Source: Batkoa obscura
Taxonomy: Eukaryota > Entomophthoromycota > Entomophthoromycetes > Entomophthorales > Batkoaceae
Assembly (NCBI GenBank): GCA_030770535.1
Contig: JASVEC010000005.1
Span: forward strand, 248,001 to 312,000
Direction of reading: 5' to 3'
DNA: 64,000 nucleotides
Shown here: positions 21,242-32,040 of the stretch, piece by piece
Position numbering within the stretch: the first letter of the stretch is position 1
Layout: every line of letters begins with the position of its first letter
Notes under the pieces: generated by a model
Databases searched by the model: none
What the model was told of the DNA's origin: nothing
The model's input: the letters and a program-made list of their open reading frames with translations, nothing else
Position numbers and translations under genes: made by a program

Positions 21242-24200
21242 TTATTGTTCGCTACTATCCAAAAACTTTGAAGCTGAAGTAAATTTAGTAGTTAAAATTT
21301 TAAACTCGTCAATCTTTTTGCTTAAATTGTCTTCACGCTCTACTTTATCACTAACGGTTGAAGACAAAAGGCTGTTACCACCATTAATGAAATAGTCTGT
21401 GATTTCTTCAGCTAAAATGTCTCCAAAATCACTCACCACGGCAATATTCTTTAATTCTTCTTGACTAGCATTTGAATATGAACTTAATTCCACTAAATCA
21501 TGACTTTTTGTAAAATCAGCTGCCTTAATATATTTGACTTCTTCAGAAATAATTTTAACCAAATGGCCGATATTTCCTATTTTTTGGTTCGCAACTAAAT
21601 CGGCTGTAACTTGGAATAGCATATCGCTATTGACGTTTTTATTAATATCCTCTGGAGCCTCGTTATTATGTACAGTAGTACCATCATCCTCTTTGGTCTC
21701 TACAGTTAAGTTTTCAGCCAATTCCTTAAATTTAATGACATCTTGCTCAAGTTTCTTCTTCTCACCATAGATTCTTTCAATTTCTTGGTTATAGAGTACT
21801 TCTTTATCATTGGCTTCTTTCAATTGAGTTGAAATAGTATTGAATTCTTCCAACTTCTCAGTGAGCTCATTATTTCTAAATTTAAGGAATTGAACTTCAA
21901 GATCTTTATCAGATAGTAATTCCAAATTCTTTCTATTGGACGCAAATAATGTTTTGTTCTCACTTTGAAGGCTATTCATCTTCTTTTCAGTAACATCACT
22001 TTCTAAGAGCTCTTTACTTATCTGTTTGGCTCTAACCTCCCATGGTGAAATTATCTCTAGTTTCGTTAATGTATTATCTTTAGTAATCACACTTTGTAGC
22101 TCTTTAAATTGGTCTACTAGTGAGCTAAAGAATTGCTTTTGTTCCTCAAACAATACTTCAGAGTCAGATTCAAATCCAGATTCCTTAGAAGCTCTGATTA
22201 AGGTTTGTTTTAAGCCATCAAATGTGAGATTTTCATCATTCATTGATGTATCTTTGATATAGGAAATAATACTAGATGACACGTTACAAGCATATTTAAC
22301 GAACTTTTCGTTGCTTTGGTGTTGGCTAATAATAATATCCTGCAACTCTGATTGAATCATAGTAGACTCGCCCACTTTTTCATCAACAAAGCGTTGAATA
22401 GAACCCAAAGTAGATTTAAAGCTAAATATTACTTTCATAAGTTCATTCAAAGGACGCAAAAGATCAGAGTTAACTAAGGTTCTTTCATCATCTGAGATTT
22501 TACTGAATAGATCCAATTCAGTAGGAGAAGTGATTGAACGATTGATTAATGCCATTTTAGATAGGATGAGATCTTGAGAGTTAAAAAGGGCAATCAATGT
22601 TTCAAGTGCTTGGGATGATTTTACTAAAGGATGAGTAGCATTCGGAGTAACATAAGATTCACGTAAGTAAGTTGCATTATCAACAACTTTTTCAATATTA
22701 GACATATGGTTGGACGGTACTAAAAGTTCTTGCTTGGCTTCATCTAAAAGCGTATCAACAGTACCTTCAATATTAGTGAGATCTTGGGTTAAACGCGAAA
22801 TAGAAAGGTATTGAGGTACAGAGCAAGACTTTACGTGGGAGATAAATGATTTAAGTATCAGATTGAGTTGATTTAATCGATGTTTGAATTCGAAATTATG
22901 TGTGACTATAGTATTAAGAGACATTACATCATTTCCGGATCCACCAATTAACGTATCAATCGAAGTGATTGGATGTGAAGCACAAACTTGTCGGCCACAT
23001 AATTCAACTTTTGAATATACTCTTAAAAGTTGAAGGAAGAAATTTAATGAATCAGTTTCATTTTCATAGAAAGATTTTGGAAGATAAGGGATAATACATT
23101 TGAGATGAATTGATGCTTCATTAGCTTCAATTTTCTTGAGCTCCATATCAACAGCCTTTGCTTTTGACTTAAATACCATATTTTGAAGACTGAGATTAAG
23201 GCCTAACATCTTATCAGTTTCTGATCTCAGAGTTATAGCTTCACTCTGTTGTGAACTAAGTACTTCTTGAAGTTCGTTGATATCTTCTTTAAGAGTTAGG
23301 ATATATTGACGATATTCCGCGATATGAACATCTCTTTCGATTACTTCTTCATTTAAAGCTTCTAAAGCTTCATAGCAATCATCCAAATCTGCTTTCATAA
23401 CGTCAATTTCGTCCAAAGCCTTGACAAGTCTTTCACGGTCTTTAGTTCTAAGTTCTTGATTGATAGAAGTGCTAGCTTCAAGCTCATCATTTTCTTTTGA
23501 AAGAAATTTAACTTTATCACGTAATTCGATATTGCTTTGACTTAAAGTATCAAAAGTCTCCTTGACAGTCTTTAAGCTTTCCAAATTATCGTCTAATATA
23601 CGAATGGTTCCTTGAGCATCTGCGAGTTGCTTCTTAAGTGTATTAATTTCTTCCTTACCATCGTTACTAACTGCTACTTTTTCTTCTAATACTTTGATCT
23701 CTTGACGAAGACGGTATTCCATATCGAATTTAGAATCCCTGAAACGACGAATAATATCTTTAGCTTTTTCTATCTGAGCATCCTTCTCCTTTATCTCTCT
23801 AAGAGCTTTGATAGGATAGCCTTCTCTATCAGGTGTATCTGGAACCAGGTCACTCTCTGGGATAGATTGTGCAGCCATCTTGAACTCATTATCGTCATTC
23901 ATAGACATGAGCTTCTGTTCATAGTTTTTAATTACTTCTTGTGATTCATCTAATGCATCCTCAAGCTGTTTAATAAGTCCGAGGTCCATTTCTCTTTCTT
24001 CTTTGATATATTTTAACTCGGACTCAAGAGTTTCTTTCTCACTTTTAAGTTTTGTATTTTCTTCAAGCCTTTGCTTAAACTGAGCGTTTAATCTTGGATA
24101 AATCGCATTGAATTTTTTTGCATTTTCAATATCCTTCTCAGTTATAGTGCTGTTTTCACGATCTTTGGCTCTTGCAGCTTCTAAATGTTTGATCCTGGCA

Positions 24201-24703
24201 CATAATTCTTGGACTTCTGAATATGGCACGGGCTCACCCTCTTTAAAGTCCATGTTTATTGGAGCAAAGTCTTTTATCTCATCTTCCTTTGGAGATTTGA
24301 CATCAGGCTCAGCATCAGCATCAGCATCAGCATCGATATCAACATTCGGCTTGTCATCAGTTGTTGGGCTTTTTTTGGCTAACTTTTTGAGCTCACGTAT
24401 TGATTTAGGGGTCTTGCTCACGATTTCAATACGGGTGAACATACCACAGTTTGGTTTACAGTCGAAGTATCTCTTCCCCTGCACCGTACCATCGTTCCTA
24501 CCTTTGGGTAAAAATAGCTCAACACCAACCCATTCTCCTTCTTTAAACTCAGTTTCACCTAACCAACGAATAGTACACCTCATGCCTAAGACATAAACTA
24601 GATCCCCAAGCTTATAGCCTCCCATCTCTTTCATAGTTACCTTGAATGTTTGAGTGATTTTGGAACCACCAGCTTTTACACCTTGAGCTTTAGACTCACT
24701 CAT
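21242..24703 (-). CDS. NIP100: Dynactin large subunit p150-Glued
   Basis: Dynactin subunit that links dynein to microtubules and cargo for nuclear migration and retrograde transport. A 1,153-residue single-exon protein from the ATG at 24703. CAP-Gly domain at residues about 30-95: LGDLVYVLGMRCTIRWLGE, then the microtubule/EB-binding motif GRNDG (68-72) with VQGKRYF and CGMF. A linker with a short Ala-Asp repeat (ADADADAEPD) follows. A long coiled coil covers about 165-545 (dynein-binding CC1 region). The middle is mostly helical with few heptads (dynactin domain, about 560-950). A second coiled coil follows near 955-1060. Length and order match p150-Glued (NIP100 in yeast, ro-3 in Neurospora). 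The symbol is by homology of architecture. Intact. Confidence 0.93.
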   Translation of the reverse strand: MSESKAQGVKAGGSKITQTFKVTMKEMGGYKLGDLVYVLGMRCTIRWLGETEFKEGEWVGVELFLPKGRNDGTVQGKRYFDCKPNCGMFTRIEIVSKTPKSIRELKKLAKKSPTTDDKPNVDIDADADADAEPDVKSPKEDEIKDFAPINMDFKEGEPVPYSEVQELCARIKHLEAARAKDRENSTITEKDIENAKKFNAIYPRLNAQFKQRLEENTKLKSEKETLESELKYIKEEREMDLGLIKQLEDALDESQEVIKNYEQKLMSMNDDNEFKMAAQSIPESDLVPDTPDREGYPIKALREIKEKDAQIEKAKDIIRRFRDSKFDMEYRLRQEIKVLEEKVAVSNDGKEEINTLKKQLADAQGTIRILDDNLESLKTVKETFDTLSQSNIELRDKVKFLSKENDELEASTSINQELRTKDRERLVKALDEIDVMKADLDDCYEALEALNEEVIERDVHIAEYRQYILTLKEDINELQEVLSSQQSEAITLRSETDKMLGLNLSLQNMVFKSKAKAVDMELKKIEANEASIHLKCIIPYLPKSFYENETDSLNFFLQLLRVYSKVELCGRQVCASHPITSIDTLIGGSGNDVMSLNTIVTHNFEFKHRLNQLNLILKSFISHVKSCSVPQYLSISRLTQDLTNIEGTVDTLLDEAKQELLVPSNHMSNIEKVVDNATYLRESYVTPNATHPLVKSSQALETLIALFNSQDLILSKMALINRSITSPTELDLFSKISDDERTLVNSDLLRPLNELMKVIFSFKSTLGSIQRFVDEKVGESTMIQSELQDIIISQHQSNEKFVKYACNVSSSIISYIKDTSMNDENLTFDGLKQTLIRASKESGFESDSEVLFEEQKQFFSSLVDQFKELQSVITKDNTLTKLEIISPWEVRAKQISKELLESDVTEKKMNSLQSENKTLFASNRKNLELLSDKDLEVQFLKFRNNELTEKLEEFNTISTQLKEANDKEVLYNQEIERIYGEKKKLEQDVIKFKELAENLTVETKEDDGTTVHNNEAPEDINKNVNSDMLFQVTADLVANQKIGNIGHLVKIISEEVKYIKAADFTKSHDLVELSSYSNASQEELKNIAVVSDFGDILAEEITDYFINGGNSLLSSTVSDKVEREDNLSKKIDEFKILTTKFTSASKFLDSSEQ

Positions 24704-27011
24704 CTTGTTTAATGGATAATTGATTATGAAATTATTTAAAGTCTGACAAAAAATCTGTCAATAGTTCTATACTAGATAGAAAGAGAAGATGAAATATGAT
24801 TGGATCAAAGGAGAAAAAGGAATCTGTCCAACCATAAGTCAGATTTCTGAAAATTGAGGATGACGTATTCAAAGAAGAACACTAATTATTTCTCCAATCC
24901 ATTATCTGAATATGAAGACAAATAAATTGATTTAACGCTAACTCTTTATAAAAAAAAGCTTTATATTGATATGTTTTTAGTTAGTATTCATTTTATGTCT
25001 GACAAATAAACTATTTTTTTCATCTTTTTATTTTACCTTTAATAGAAATTCATAACTACAGAGGCAGTCAACATGATAAATATTTTTTTTATTGCAAAAA
25101 TAATTTTTAAAAAACATGGTATTATATGGGGACATATTTTGTTTAAGAATTTTACTAATAGTCTTTTCACTCAAATAGCCCTCAAAAAATAGAAAAAGTG
25201 ATGAAATAAAAAAAAACACCCCCATATAATCATCATAGTACAGTTTTTAGTATAAAAAATTTGATATACAATTAACTAAACATTAATACTGACACCAACT
25301 GTAATGTTAAAGTTACATTGAAAGTGGAATTAAATAGCTAAGATTAAAGTTGGTGTTAAAGTTTACATCAAAGTTAAGATTCAAAAGCTAAAGTTAAAGT
25401 TGAAGTTAAAGTTAAAGTTAATAATATAAACCCAATTTATAATCATGTTATGTTTTAAAAATTTTGCTTTATCAAAATTTTATATCATTTCTTAATAAAA
25501 TATTTAGGCTTTTATTTTTTGATATTCAAACAGCAGTAAACACTTATTAATAGAATTTTTAATATTTTTAATAACACATTTATCAGAAATTTACAAGGCT
25601 TTTAGCATAACTCTACTTTGAAATTATTGCTGCTTTGATAAAGAAAATAGCATAGTTTATGCTAGTTTGGTTGGTTTATTTTATCTTCTATTACTAATAC
25701 CATTTGCCCTAAAAAGATGAAAGTATGCTAGTTGTTTTAAAAAAGGTCATAGTTCATTTCACTTCTGAAATCGGACTTATTTTAGCAATTTAAGCATCCA
25801 TGTTATTTTTTAACACTCTTTTAACTTATTTTATAGTTTAATTTAACATTACTTTAACAGCAACTTAAATTGCTTTTTTAAAACTAATTAAAAGAATATC
25901 ATCAACTTTAACCCTCTGTTTTTGAAAAGAAGTGTTAAAATATAGTAACAAATTAAAAAAGTAACTCATTATTGAAGGTATAAAATTGAATACTAAGAGC
26001 AAAATATTGTTATTTTGGTTTTATCTTGGTAAACATAAGAATTGTTGGTAATGCCAGTTAAACTAATTAATCTTAAACATTAAAATGTTTAAATTTGGAA
26101 AAAAGTGGCAAAAACTGCTAAAAATAAAACGGAGGTGAAATTCAGCAACATCATTAATTTGATGCATGAATCCAGGGGGAATATGGTTTATGTTGTTATT
26201 CAAAGTAAAACTAGATATTTGAGTTTAAATATTTAAAAGTTAAATGTTTATGATTATTTATATAGTTAGTTATTATGTAATTTAATCATCGATCATCGAT
26301 TTTTGTTCTTGATTACATTTTTTTCGGTAAATCGAGATGAGGATTAAGCAAGCTTTTTTTGACTAACATTTTTACCCGAAATTAATTGTTAGAAGACAAA
26401 GATTTTCCATACAAAACAAAATGCAATATTAGTTTTTTCTGAAGTATAAAACAAAATAGATTCTTTGAGAATCCACTTTCATGTTAAACTATGGCTATCA
26501 ATCCAGTGTTTTAAAAGTTGTTTTTTAAACAAAAATTAAACCATATAAAATAGAACGCTCTAATTTATAGCTGGATTCTTTAGTTATAATTAGTAACTAT
26601 AAATTTATTATTATTTACATTCTAGCTTTTCCATGAGCTATTCTAAAATACAAGAATAATTAAATAATCCCCCCTTCTTAATAAAATGCTTTGTATTAAA
26701 TATAGTAAATTTCTAAAAGTGCTATTTTTTTAAACTTAAACAATCTAGCTTCATTATCCTCAAAGTTTAATCAGCCATAATGAAGTAATTAATGCGATTA
26801 ACAGCTGCTTATAATTCAATAAAACGAATTCACTACTATTATAGTTTTAAAAGTATAAATATTTTAGTGTGAAAAATAAAATGTGTTGAAATAAAGTAAA
26901 ACAGGGGCTTTATTATAGTTTATAGTTATCAATATAAAATACAAAATCACCCCTGAGTTTTAAAATAAAAATAAATTATAAAAATAAATTATAAAAAAAA
27001 TTCCAATTAAA
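24704..27011. other. 2.3-kb gene-poor interval
   Basis: No protein gene supported. It contains one MITE (25126-25225) and a short AAGTTA hexamer-like run (25388-25420). The last few hundred bases, very A-rich just before 27012, are presumably the WOPR gene promoter. Confidence 0.5.
25126..25225 (-). mobile_element. MITE copy with clear inverted ends
   Basis: 100 bp, ATGGGGACATATTTTG ... AAAAAAACACCCCCAT, flanked by ATTAT on the left and ATAAT on the right (TA-type target site). The core is CTTTTCACTCAAATAGCCCT. One of the better-preserved copies. Confidence 0.8.
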
Positions 27012-27779
27012 ATGAGTGAGAGTTATTTTGGTTATATAGCGGACCCTAAAGATGTTCAAATATTGATAAAAGCTGGACAATCCGGATTAATAAAAATGGT
27101 CAATAAAAAATTAACAGTTAGAGATTTAAAAAAGATAAGATCCGGTTCCATTTATATTTGGAATGAAACAGAAACTAACTTGAAGAGGTGGCGGGATGGA
27201 AGGAGATGGTCAGCATCCCGATTTCAAGGCAAATTTTTAGTTTATAGAGAATTATTTAAAGTTGATCATCCAATGAGTTATTCAAGTACTAGCAGTTCCA
27301 ATTTAAGTTTATATAAAAAAACAATTAGTGTAGAATATCAAAATAGTAAATTTCGTTTAGTTAATTATTATCATCCAAATGATTTATTATTAAATAAATT
27401 AACAAATCCAAAACAAGATACTTGTTTTGATTCTATATTAACAAAACTTGAAATTGGATCTTTTGTTTATAATGAATCTATTATTAAATCAAATCCAAGT
27501 CCTTATAACTCAATTAACAATCCCTCCCTTCCTCTTTATTCAATTAATTTTATTAATAATTCTTTCAATTCTAATATTAATAGATCACCTCCATATTTTA
27601 AATATGAAAATTATATTGATTTTAAAGAAGATATCACTAGTTTACCTCCAATTTCTTCTTTTTTACGTGAAACGGATAGTACTTCTCTTACCCCTGTAAA
27701 TACCCCTCCTTACCCTATTTTAACTAGGAATTCTGAAGATTTAAGACAGTTAAAATTAATCAAAGTATTATTTGATTAA
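27012..27779 (+). CDS. Gti1/Pac2 family (WOPR-domain) transcription factor
   Basis: DNA-binding regulator. The WOPR family includes Wor1, Ryp1, Gti1 and Pac2, which control morphological switching and development in fungi. A 255-residue, single-exon protein with the ATG at 27012. Residues about 4-80 are the first WOPR half: YFGYIADPKDVQILIKAG, then IRSGSIYIWNE, RWRDGRRWSASR and GKFLVYREL, which are the family signatures. A second, shorter half (about 95-120, YQNSKFRLVNYYHPND) corresponds to the C-terminal WOPR box. The tail is rich in Asn, Ser and Pro and probably disordered. Preceded by poly-A-rich DNA without TATA that I can single out. Target genes unknown. Confidence 0.92.
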   Translation: MSESYFGYIADPKDVQILIKAGQSGLIKMVNKKLTVRDLKKIRSGSIYIWNETETNLKRWRDGRRWSASRFQGKFLVYRELFKVDHPMSYSSTSSSNLSLYKKTISVEYQNSKFRLVNYYHPNDLLLNKLTNPKQDTCFDSILTKLEIGSFVYNESIIKSNPSPYNSINNPSLPLYSINFINNSFNSNINRSPPYFKYENYIDFKEDITSLPPISSFLRETDSTSLTPVNTPPYPILTRNSEDLRQLKLIKVLFD

Positions 27780-28110
27780 TAATAAAATTATTTATTTTTA
27801 GTTTAAAAATTTTTAATTAATTTAGTATTTAGTATTTAGTATGATTATTTTCTCAATATGTATATTATAAGAGTAGTTAATTTTTAAATTTGGGTACGGG
27901 TTATGTTATAACTTAAGGTCTTAGATCCTTCCGGCTTGATACTATTTTTATTAACTTTTAAATTAATAGAATTATTCTTTTTAAAAAGAAGATTGTAATA
28001 AATCGAATATTAATTAAATAGAAATTATGACTTATAGATGACCTTGTATTTTACTTTATAAATAATAAATCTAAATACAATTTAAACCATTCTAGACTTT
28101 TAACAAATAA

Positions 28111-28164
28111 ATTATAAATATATAAATATATAAATATATAAATATATAAATATATAAATATATA
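28111..28164. repeat. Minisatellite, unit ATAAATAT
   Basis: About six to seven head-to-tail 8-bp units, nearly perfect. Confidence 0.85.
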
Positions 28165-28652
28165 ACTACAAAATAATCAATATAACTATATGTATATTAG
28201 TAATTGCATTAAGAGGTAGTGACCTTTATAATAATCTTAGATGCTATTAAACATCATCCAAATCTCATCTAAAATCATCAATTTTATAGTTAAAAATAAG
28301 CTAACACAAGATTTATGCCGAGTAAAACTTACATTCATTTACTATTTAAAAATCATTTAATAGTGGAAAATAGTCAAGGTTAATGGACTGAATGATAAAA
28401 TGAAGATAGGCTTTATTTTCATTATGATTAAAAATAAAGAATCAACTCTAAAAAATCGGATGTCCATTTCTTAATAAAGTTATAATGATATTGCACCCAT
28501 CTTTTTAAATGTGATAACTTTTATTAACTTTAAATTGTTAAGTGAAGTTTTAATTGTTATTGGAATTCAATTATTATTTATAATATTTCATTATTGAGAC
28601 GTTTTGGTGGTAATCTTGTAAGCAGTTGTTTATACTTAAAATCAAAGATTTT

Positions 28653-28716
28653 ATGGGGATGTATTTTTTTGTAAGAATTTTATTAACAGTCAAAAAATAA
28701 TGAAACCATAATAGAT
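28653..28716 (-). mobile_element. MITE relic, internally deleted
   Basis: ATGGGGATGTATTTTTTTG followed after a deletion by AAAAAATAATGAAACC. It has lost most of the core of the family, including the AAATAGCACTT block. Confidence 0.6.
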
Positions 28717-29961
28717 ACTTACTTGCTAAAATTAGTATTTTTTATTTTGCTCTAAAAAAAATTGTTTTATATTTGAAATTAGTTAGAATAATTTCAATTT
28801 TGTTGAGAATCATTGTCTTCTTTTTGTTAAAATTTGTCAACTAAGATTTAATTTTTTTGATAGAAAATTTAAAATGATGAATTTTAATCAATTTTAATTT
28901 TTAATATCAAGTTTTATAAAGTATTCTTGCTTAAAAAGTTGCAAAATTTAACAAAAAAATAAGGTTATTAGCTAGAATAATAATTTCAATTTCAAATTTT
29001 TATTAAAGAATTAATTTTTAATAATTTAAAATCAAAATCAAAATCAAAATTTATAAATAAAGCGCTAATTAAACTTAATGTGTACCATTCATTTAGTAAA
29101 AAAATTTGTAATTAATGAAACTTACTATTGTATTAATATTAGATCATTCGAAATGTTTCAGTATAAATCCATGTACATAAAATAATAACAATGTTTAGTT
29201 GCAACAGTAAATTTTTCTTAAATTGTAAGATCAAAAGTATTTTAATGTAAATTTTTTAATAGTGTCACAATCAATAAACAATTGTTTTTTTAATTGTATG
29301 AATTTGTACTGGAATATTTATAAAATTTTGCCTGAAAAAAACATTGCATATTCTTACTAACAGATGCGAAAAATTTAGCCTTTGAGTTTATGTAAAATTG
29401 TGCAAATTTGATTATAAAATGCTCACTTTTTTTTGTAAAAGAGTATAAACTATAAATGAAAATAGTATAACTTGAAATTAAAAATTTTATTTTTAAATAA
29501 AAGTCATACAATGCATATTTAAACTTTAATAGCGATATAGCAGTTTTTAATTTTAATCAATATTTTTTAATCAAAATTGAGTTTTTTCAAGAACCAGTAT
29601 TTATTTTATAAATGGATTTTTACTGTTGCAACCTGTTACCATCAATATCAAACATCTACAAAATTTGCGACTTTTTAAACAAAAAACGTTATAAATTTAC
29701 TAAGAAAATATTAACACTAACTTTTACTAAAATTAGCTGCCAACAACCCCTTTTTATCAACAAACAATATTTTCAATTTCCAGCTTCCAAAAAATAAAGG
29801 GCGGAGGATTCTATTTGTAATAATCTACAATCAATTAAAACTTTTATTCATGCCATTGATAAGTAAACAACATGATTAAATTACAATTACTTATTCTTTT
29901 TTTATCTCTTTATTCTTTTTATCAATTATTTATTTCATTTTTTACATTATAAAAAAAAAAG

Positions 29962-31767
29962 ATGTACCATTCCTTTATAATACAAGCTAATTCAACCAAC
30001 AAATCTAAATCTAAAAGTAAATTATCCGAAATTCAATGTACTCAATGTCAAAATCAAAACTTATCTTGTGATCGATATCTTCCCTCTTGTCAATTATGTT
30101 ATAATAAAAATCAATCATGTACTTATATTTCCGATAATATGATACTCAATACTTTCGTCAATTTCAATAATATTGGTATCCAATTTCCACCTACAGATAC
30201 TGCTGTAATTTCTTGGAAAATGAAACCAAACTCACCTTCTTCAGTTAAATCTAAAAATAAAAATAAAAAAGAAATTCAATTTAATTCGGTTAATGTAGGT
30301 CAATTTCGAGTATTTAAAAATAAACCTAAGATAAGTAAAAGTATTTATACTAACTGGAGAAATGTAGCTATTGTTCGATTGATTTTAAAAAATTCATATT
30401 TAGATACGGATGCTACTTTTATTTATAAAACAACCTCCAAAGAATTAGAATATTATGGTCAAAGTCCTATTGGTGGTTTATTGACCATTTATTATGATTT
30501 ACATCAAAAAATAGATAAAGCAAAAGACAGAATGGAAATAAAAAAGAGTAATGTATTTTCATTAAATAAAAGTCAAATTCAAGAAGAATTAATTGAAGAG
30601 AGTATCTTTACGGAATGTTCTAAAGCTTATTTTACATATTATGCACGATTTTGTCCTATTATTGATGAATTAAGTTTTAATAAAAAAGACAACTTAATGT
30701 TAAAAAGATTAGTGACAGGTGTTGGGGCCAAATATTTACCTAAAGGAGCACCCATTCCTGGATTATATGAATACCTTGATAATCAAATTTTACTTCAATT
30801 TCAAACTCAATTTCCTAAACCTAGTTTAGATTTAGTAATTTGTTTATTATTAATGTGTCAATTTCAAAATGTACCGAGTCAATTTAAAAATACCTGGATT
30901 TATCATGGATATGCGGTAAGTTTAGCTACTACTTTGGGATTACATTTACCATTACCTAAAAAATTTCAATTATCGGAAAGAGAAATTCGAATTCGTGCTC
31001 ATGTTTGGTGGACTTTATGTATTCATGATAAAATTGCATTTCATTTTACTAATCGACCTATTTTAATTAATGGTACTACTTTATATCAATACCCTAAATT
31101 AGCCAAATTACCCAGATTATCAGAAAAAGAAGATAAAGATGAATTTATTATTGCTAGAGAATATTTAGCATCTACTTATTTTAAATGTTATACAGAATTA
31201 TCAGAATTATTAGGTCATGTTCATGGTTGTATTAAAATTCGATTTTCAAATAATAGAGAAAAAGCAAATGAATTATGTGGAAAATTAATGTTAAAAATTG
31301 CTAATTGTTATCAACGCTTTTTTCAAAAAATGAATTTATTAGTTAAAGATCAACCTAAATGGCTAATTGAATTAGCAATCCCATTAATGGTCCAAAATTT
31401 TAGTTTAATGAATGTTATGATTATTAGATTATGTCAATATTTTTTAAAATATAAAGATTCAAAAGAATATAAATTTTATTTAATTAGAGGTTTATTTTCA
31501 GCTAGATTAATTACAATTGCTGTAGAATCTTTAGGTCCTTATTATTTTAGATTTGGTATTGCTTATTTATTTTATGCTTTATCTGCTGCTTCTTTATTTT
31601 TTGCTTATTGTTTAGATGATAAAGATGAAGGTTTAAGATTATTTGCTAAAGATGGCTTAAAAAGAGCTATTAAATTAATTGATTATTCAAGACCTTATTT
31701 TGCTATTTGTGAAGAATTTTATATTAAAATTATGGAAGTTGTAGGTGATGATATAGAATTTAAATGA
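29962..31767 (+). CDS. Zn2Cys6 fungal transcription factor
   Basis: A 601-residue single-exon regulator with the ATG at 29962. The Zn2Cys6 binuclear cluster lies at residues 26-53 with spacing C-x2-C-x6-C-x6-C-x2-C-x6-C (Cys 26, 29, 36, 43, 46, 53), all six ligands present. The segment between the first three Cys is Gln/Asn-rich rather than Lys/Arg-rich, unusual because those basic residues normally contact DNA. A fungal middle-homology region occupies roughly 210-420, with GLHLPLPKKFQLSEREIRIR and VWWTLCIHDKIAFHFTNRP, typical of the family. Nuclear role expected. Target pathway unknown. Downstream DNA is tandemly repetitive. Confidence 0.9.
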   Translation: MYHSFIIQANSTNKSKSKSKLSEIQCTQCQNQNLSCDRYLPSCQLCYNKNQSCTYISDNMILNTFVNFNNIGIQFPPTDTAVISWKMKPNSPSSVKSKNKNKKEIQFNSVNVGQFRVFKNKPKISKSIYTNWRNVAIVRLILKNSYLDTDATFIYKTTSKELEYYGQSPIGGLLTIYYDLHQKIDKAKDRMEIKKSNVFSLNKSQIQEELIEESIFTECSKAYFTYYARFCPIIDELSFNKKDNLMLKRLVTGVGAKYLPKGAPIPGLYEYLDNQILLQFQTQFPKPSLDLVICLLLMCQFQNVPSQFKNTWIYHGYAVSLATTLGLHLPLPKKFQLSEREIRIRAHVWWTLCIHDKIAFHFTNRPILINGTTLYQYPKLAKLPRLSEKEDKDEFIIAREYLASTYFKCYTELSELLGHVHGCIKIRFSNNREKANELCGKLMLKIANCYQRFFQKMNLLVKDQPKWLIELAIPLMVQNFSLMNVMIIRLCQYFLKYKDSKEYKFYLIRGLFSARLITIAVESLGPYYFRFGIAYLFYALSAASLFFAYCLDDKDEGLRLFAKDGLKRAIKLIDYSRPYFAICEEFYIKIMEVVGDDIEFK

Positions 31768-32040
31768 TTAAATATAAAATAAAAGATATGAAATATAAAA
31801 TAAAAGATATGAAATATAAAATAAAATATATAAAATAGAATAATTTTAATAATAATACTTAATTTAATTTAATATAATATATATAATAAAAAAATAAAAA
31901 AAACAATATACAACTTATAATAATAAAACTATCTCACTCATCTCATCTCATCTCATCTCATCTCAATAAAACACATATACGTAAAATAAACTCATTAATT
32001 CATAGTCCTATTGTATCAATTAATAAATTCATTTATCTTA
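31768..32040. repeat. Simple tandem repeats between convergent genes
   Basis: About three copies of a roughly 20-bp unit built on AAATATAAAATAAAAGATATG (31767-31845), then an exact CTCAT pentamer run (about 31938-31965). Confidence 0.8.

Larger units (their letters stand above)
27780..29961. other. 2.2-kb interval with simple repeats and a MITE relic
   Basis: No protein gene supported. Holds an 8-bp satellite of ATAAATAT units (28111-28164), a short AAAATC run near 29030-29055, and a MITE relic (28653-28716). Confidence 0.5.

Noticed and set aside
25028-25225. 65-codon minus-strand frame overlapping a MITE
   Set aside because: It lies inside the MITE and adjacent AT-rich DNA. No coding signal.
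29290-29797. Two small frames upstream of the Zn2Cys6 gene
   Set aside because: Phe/Ile/Lys-rich AT-noise frames without signal peptide or domain.
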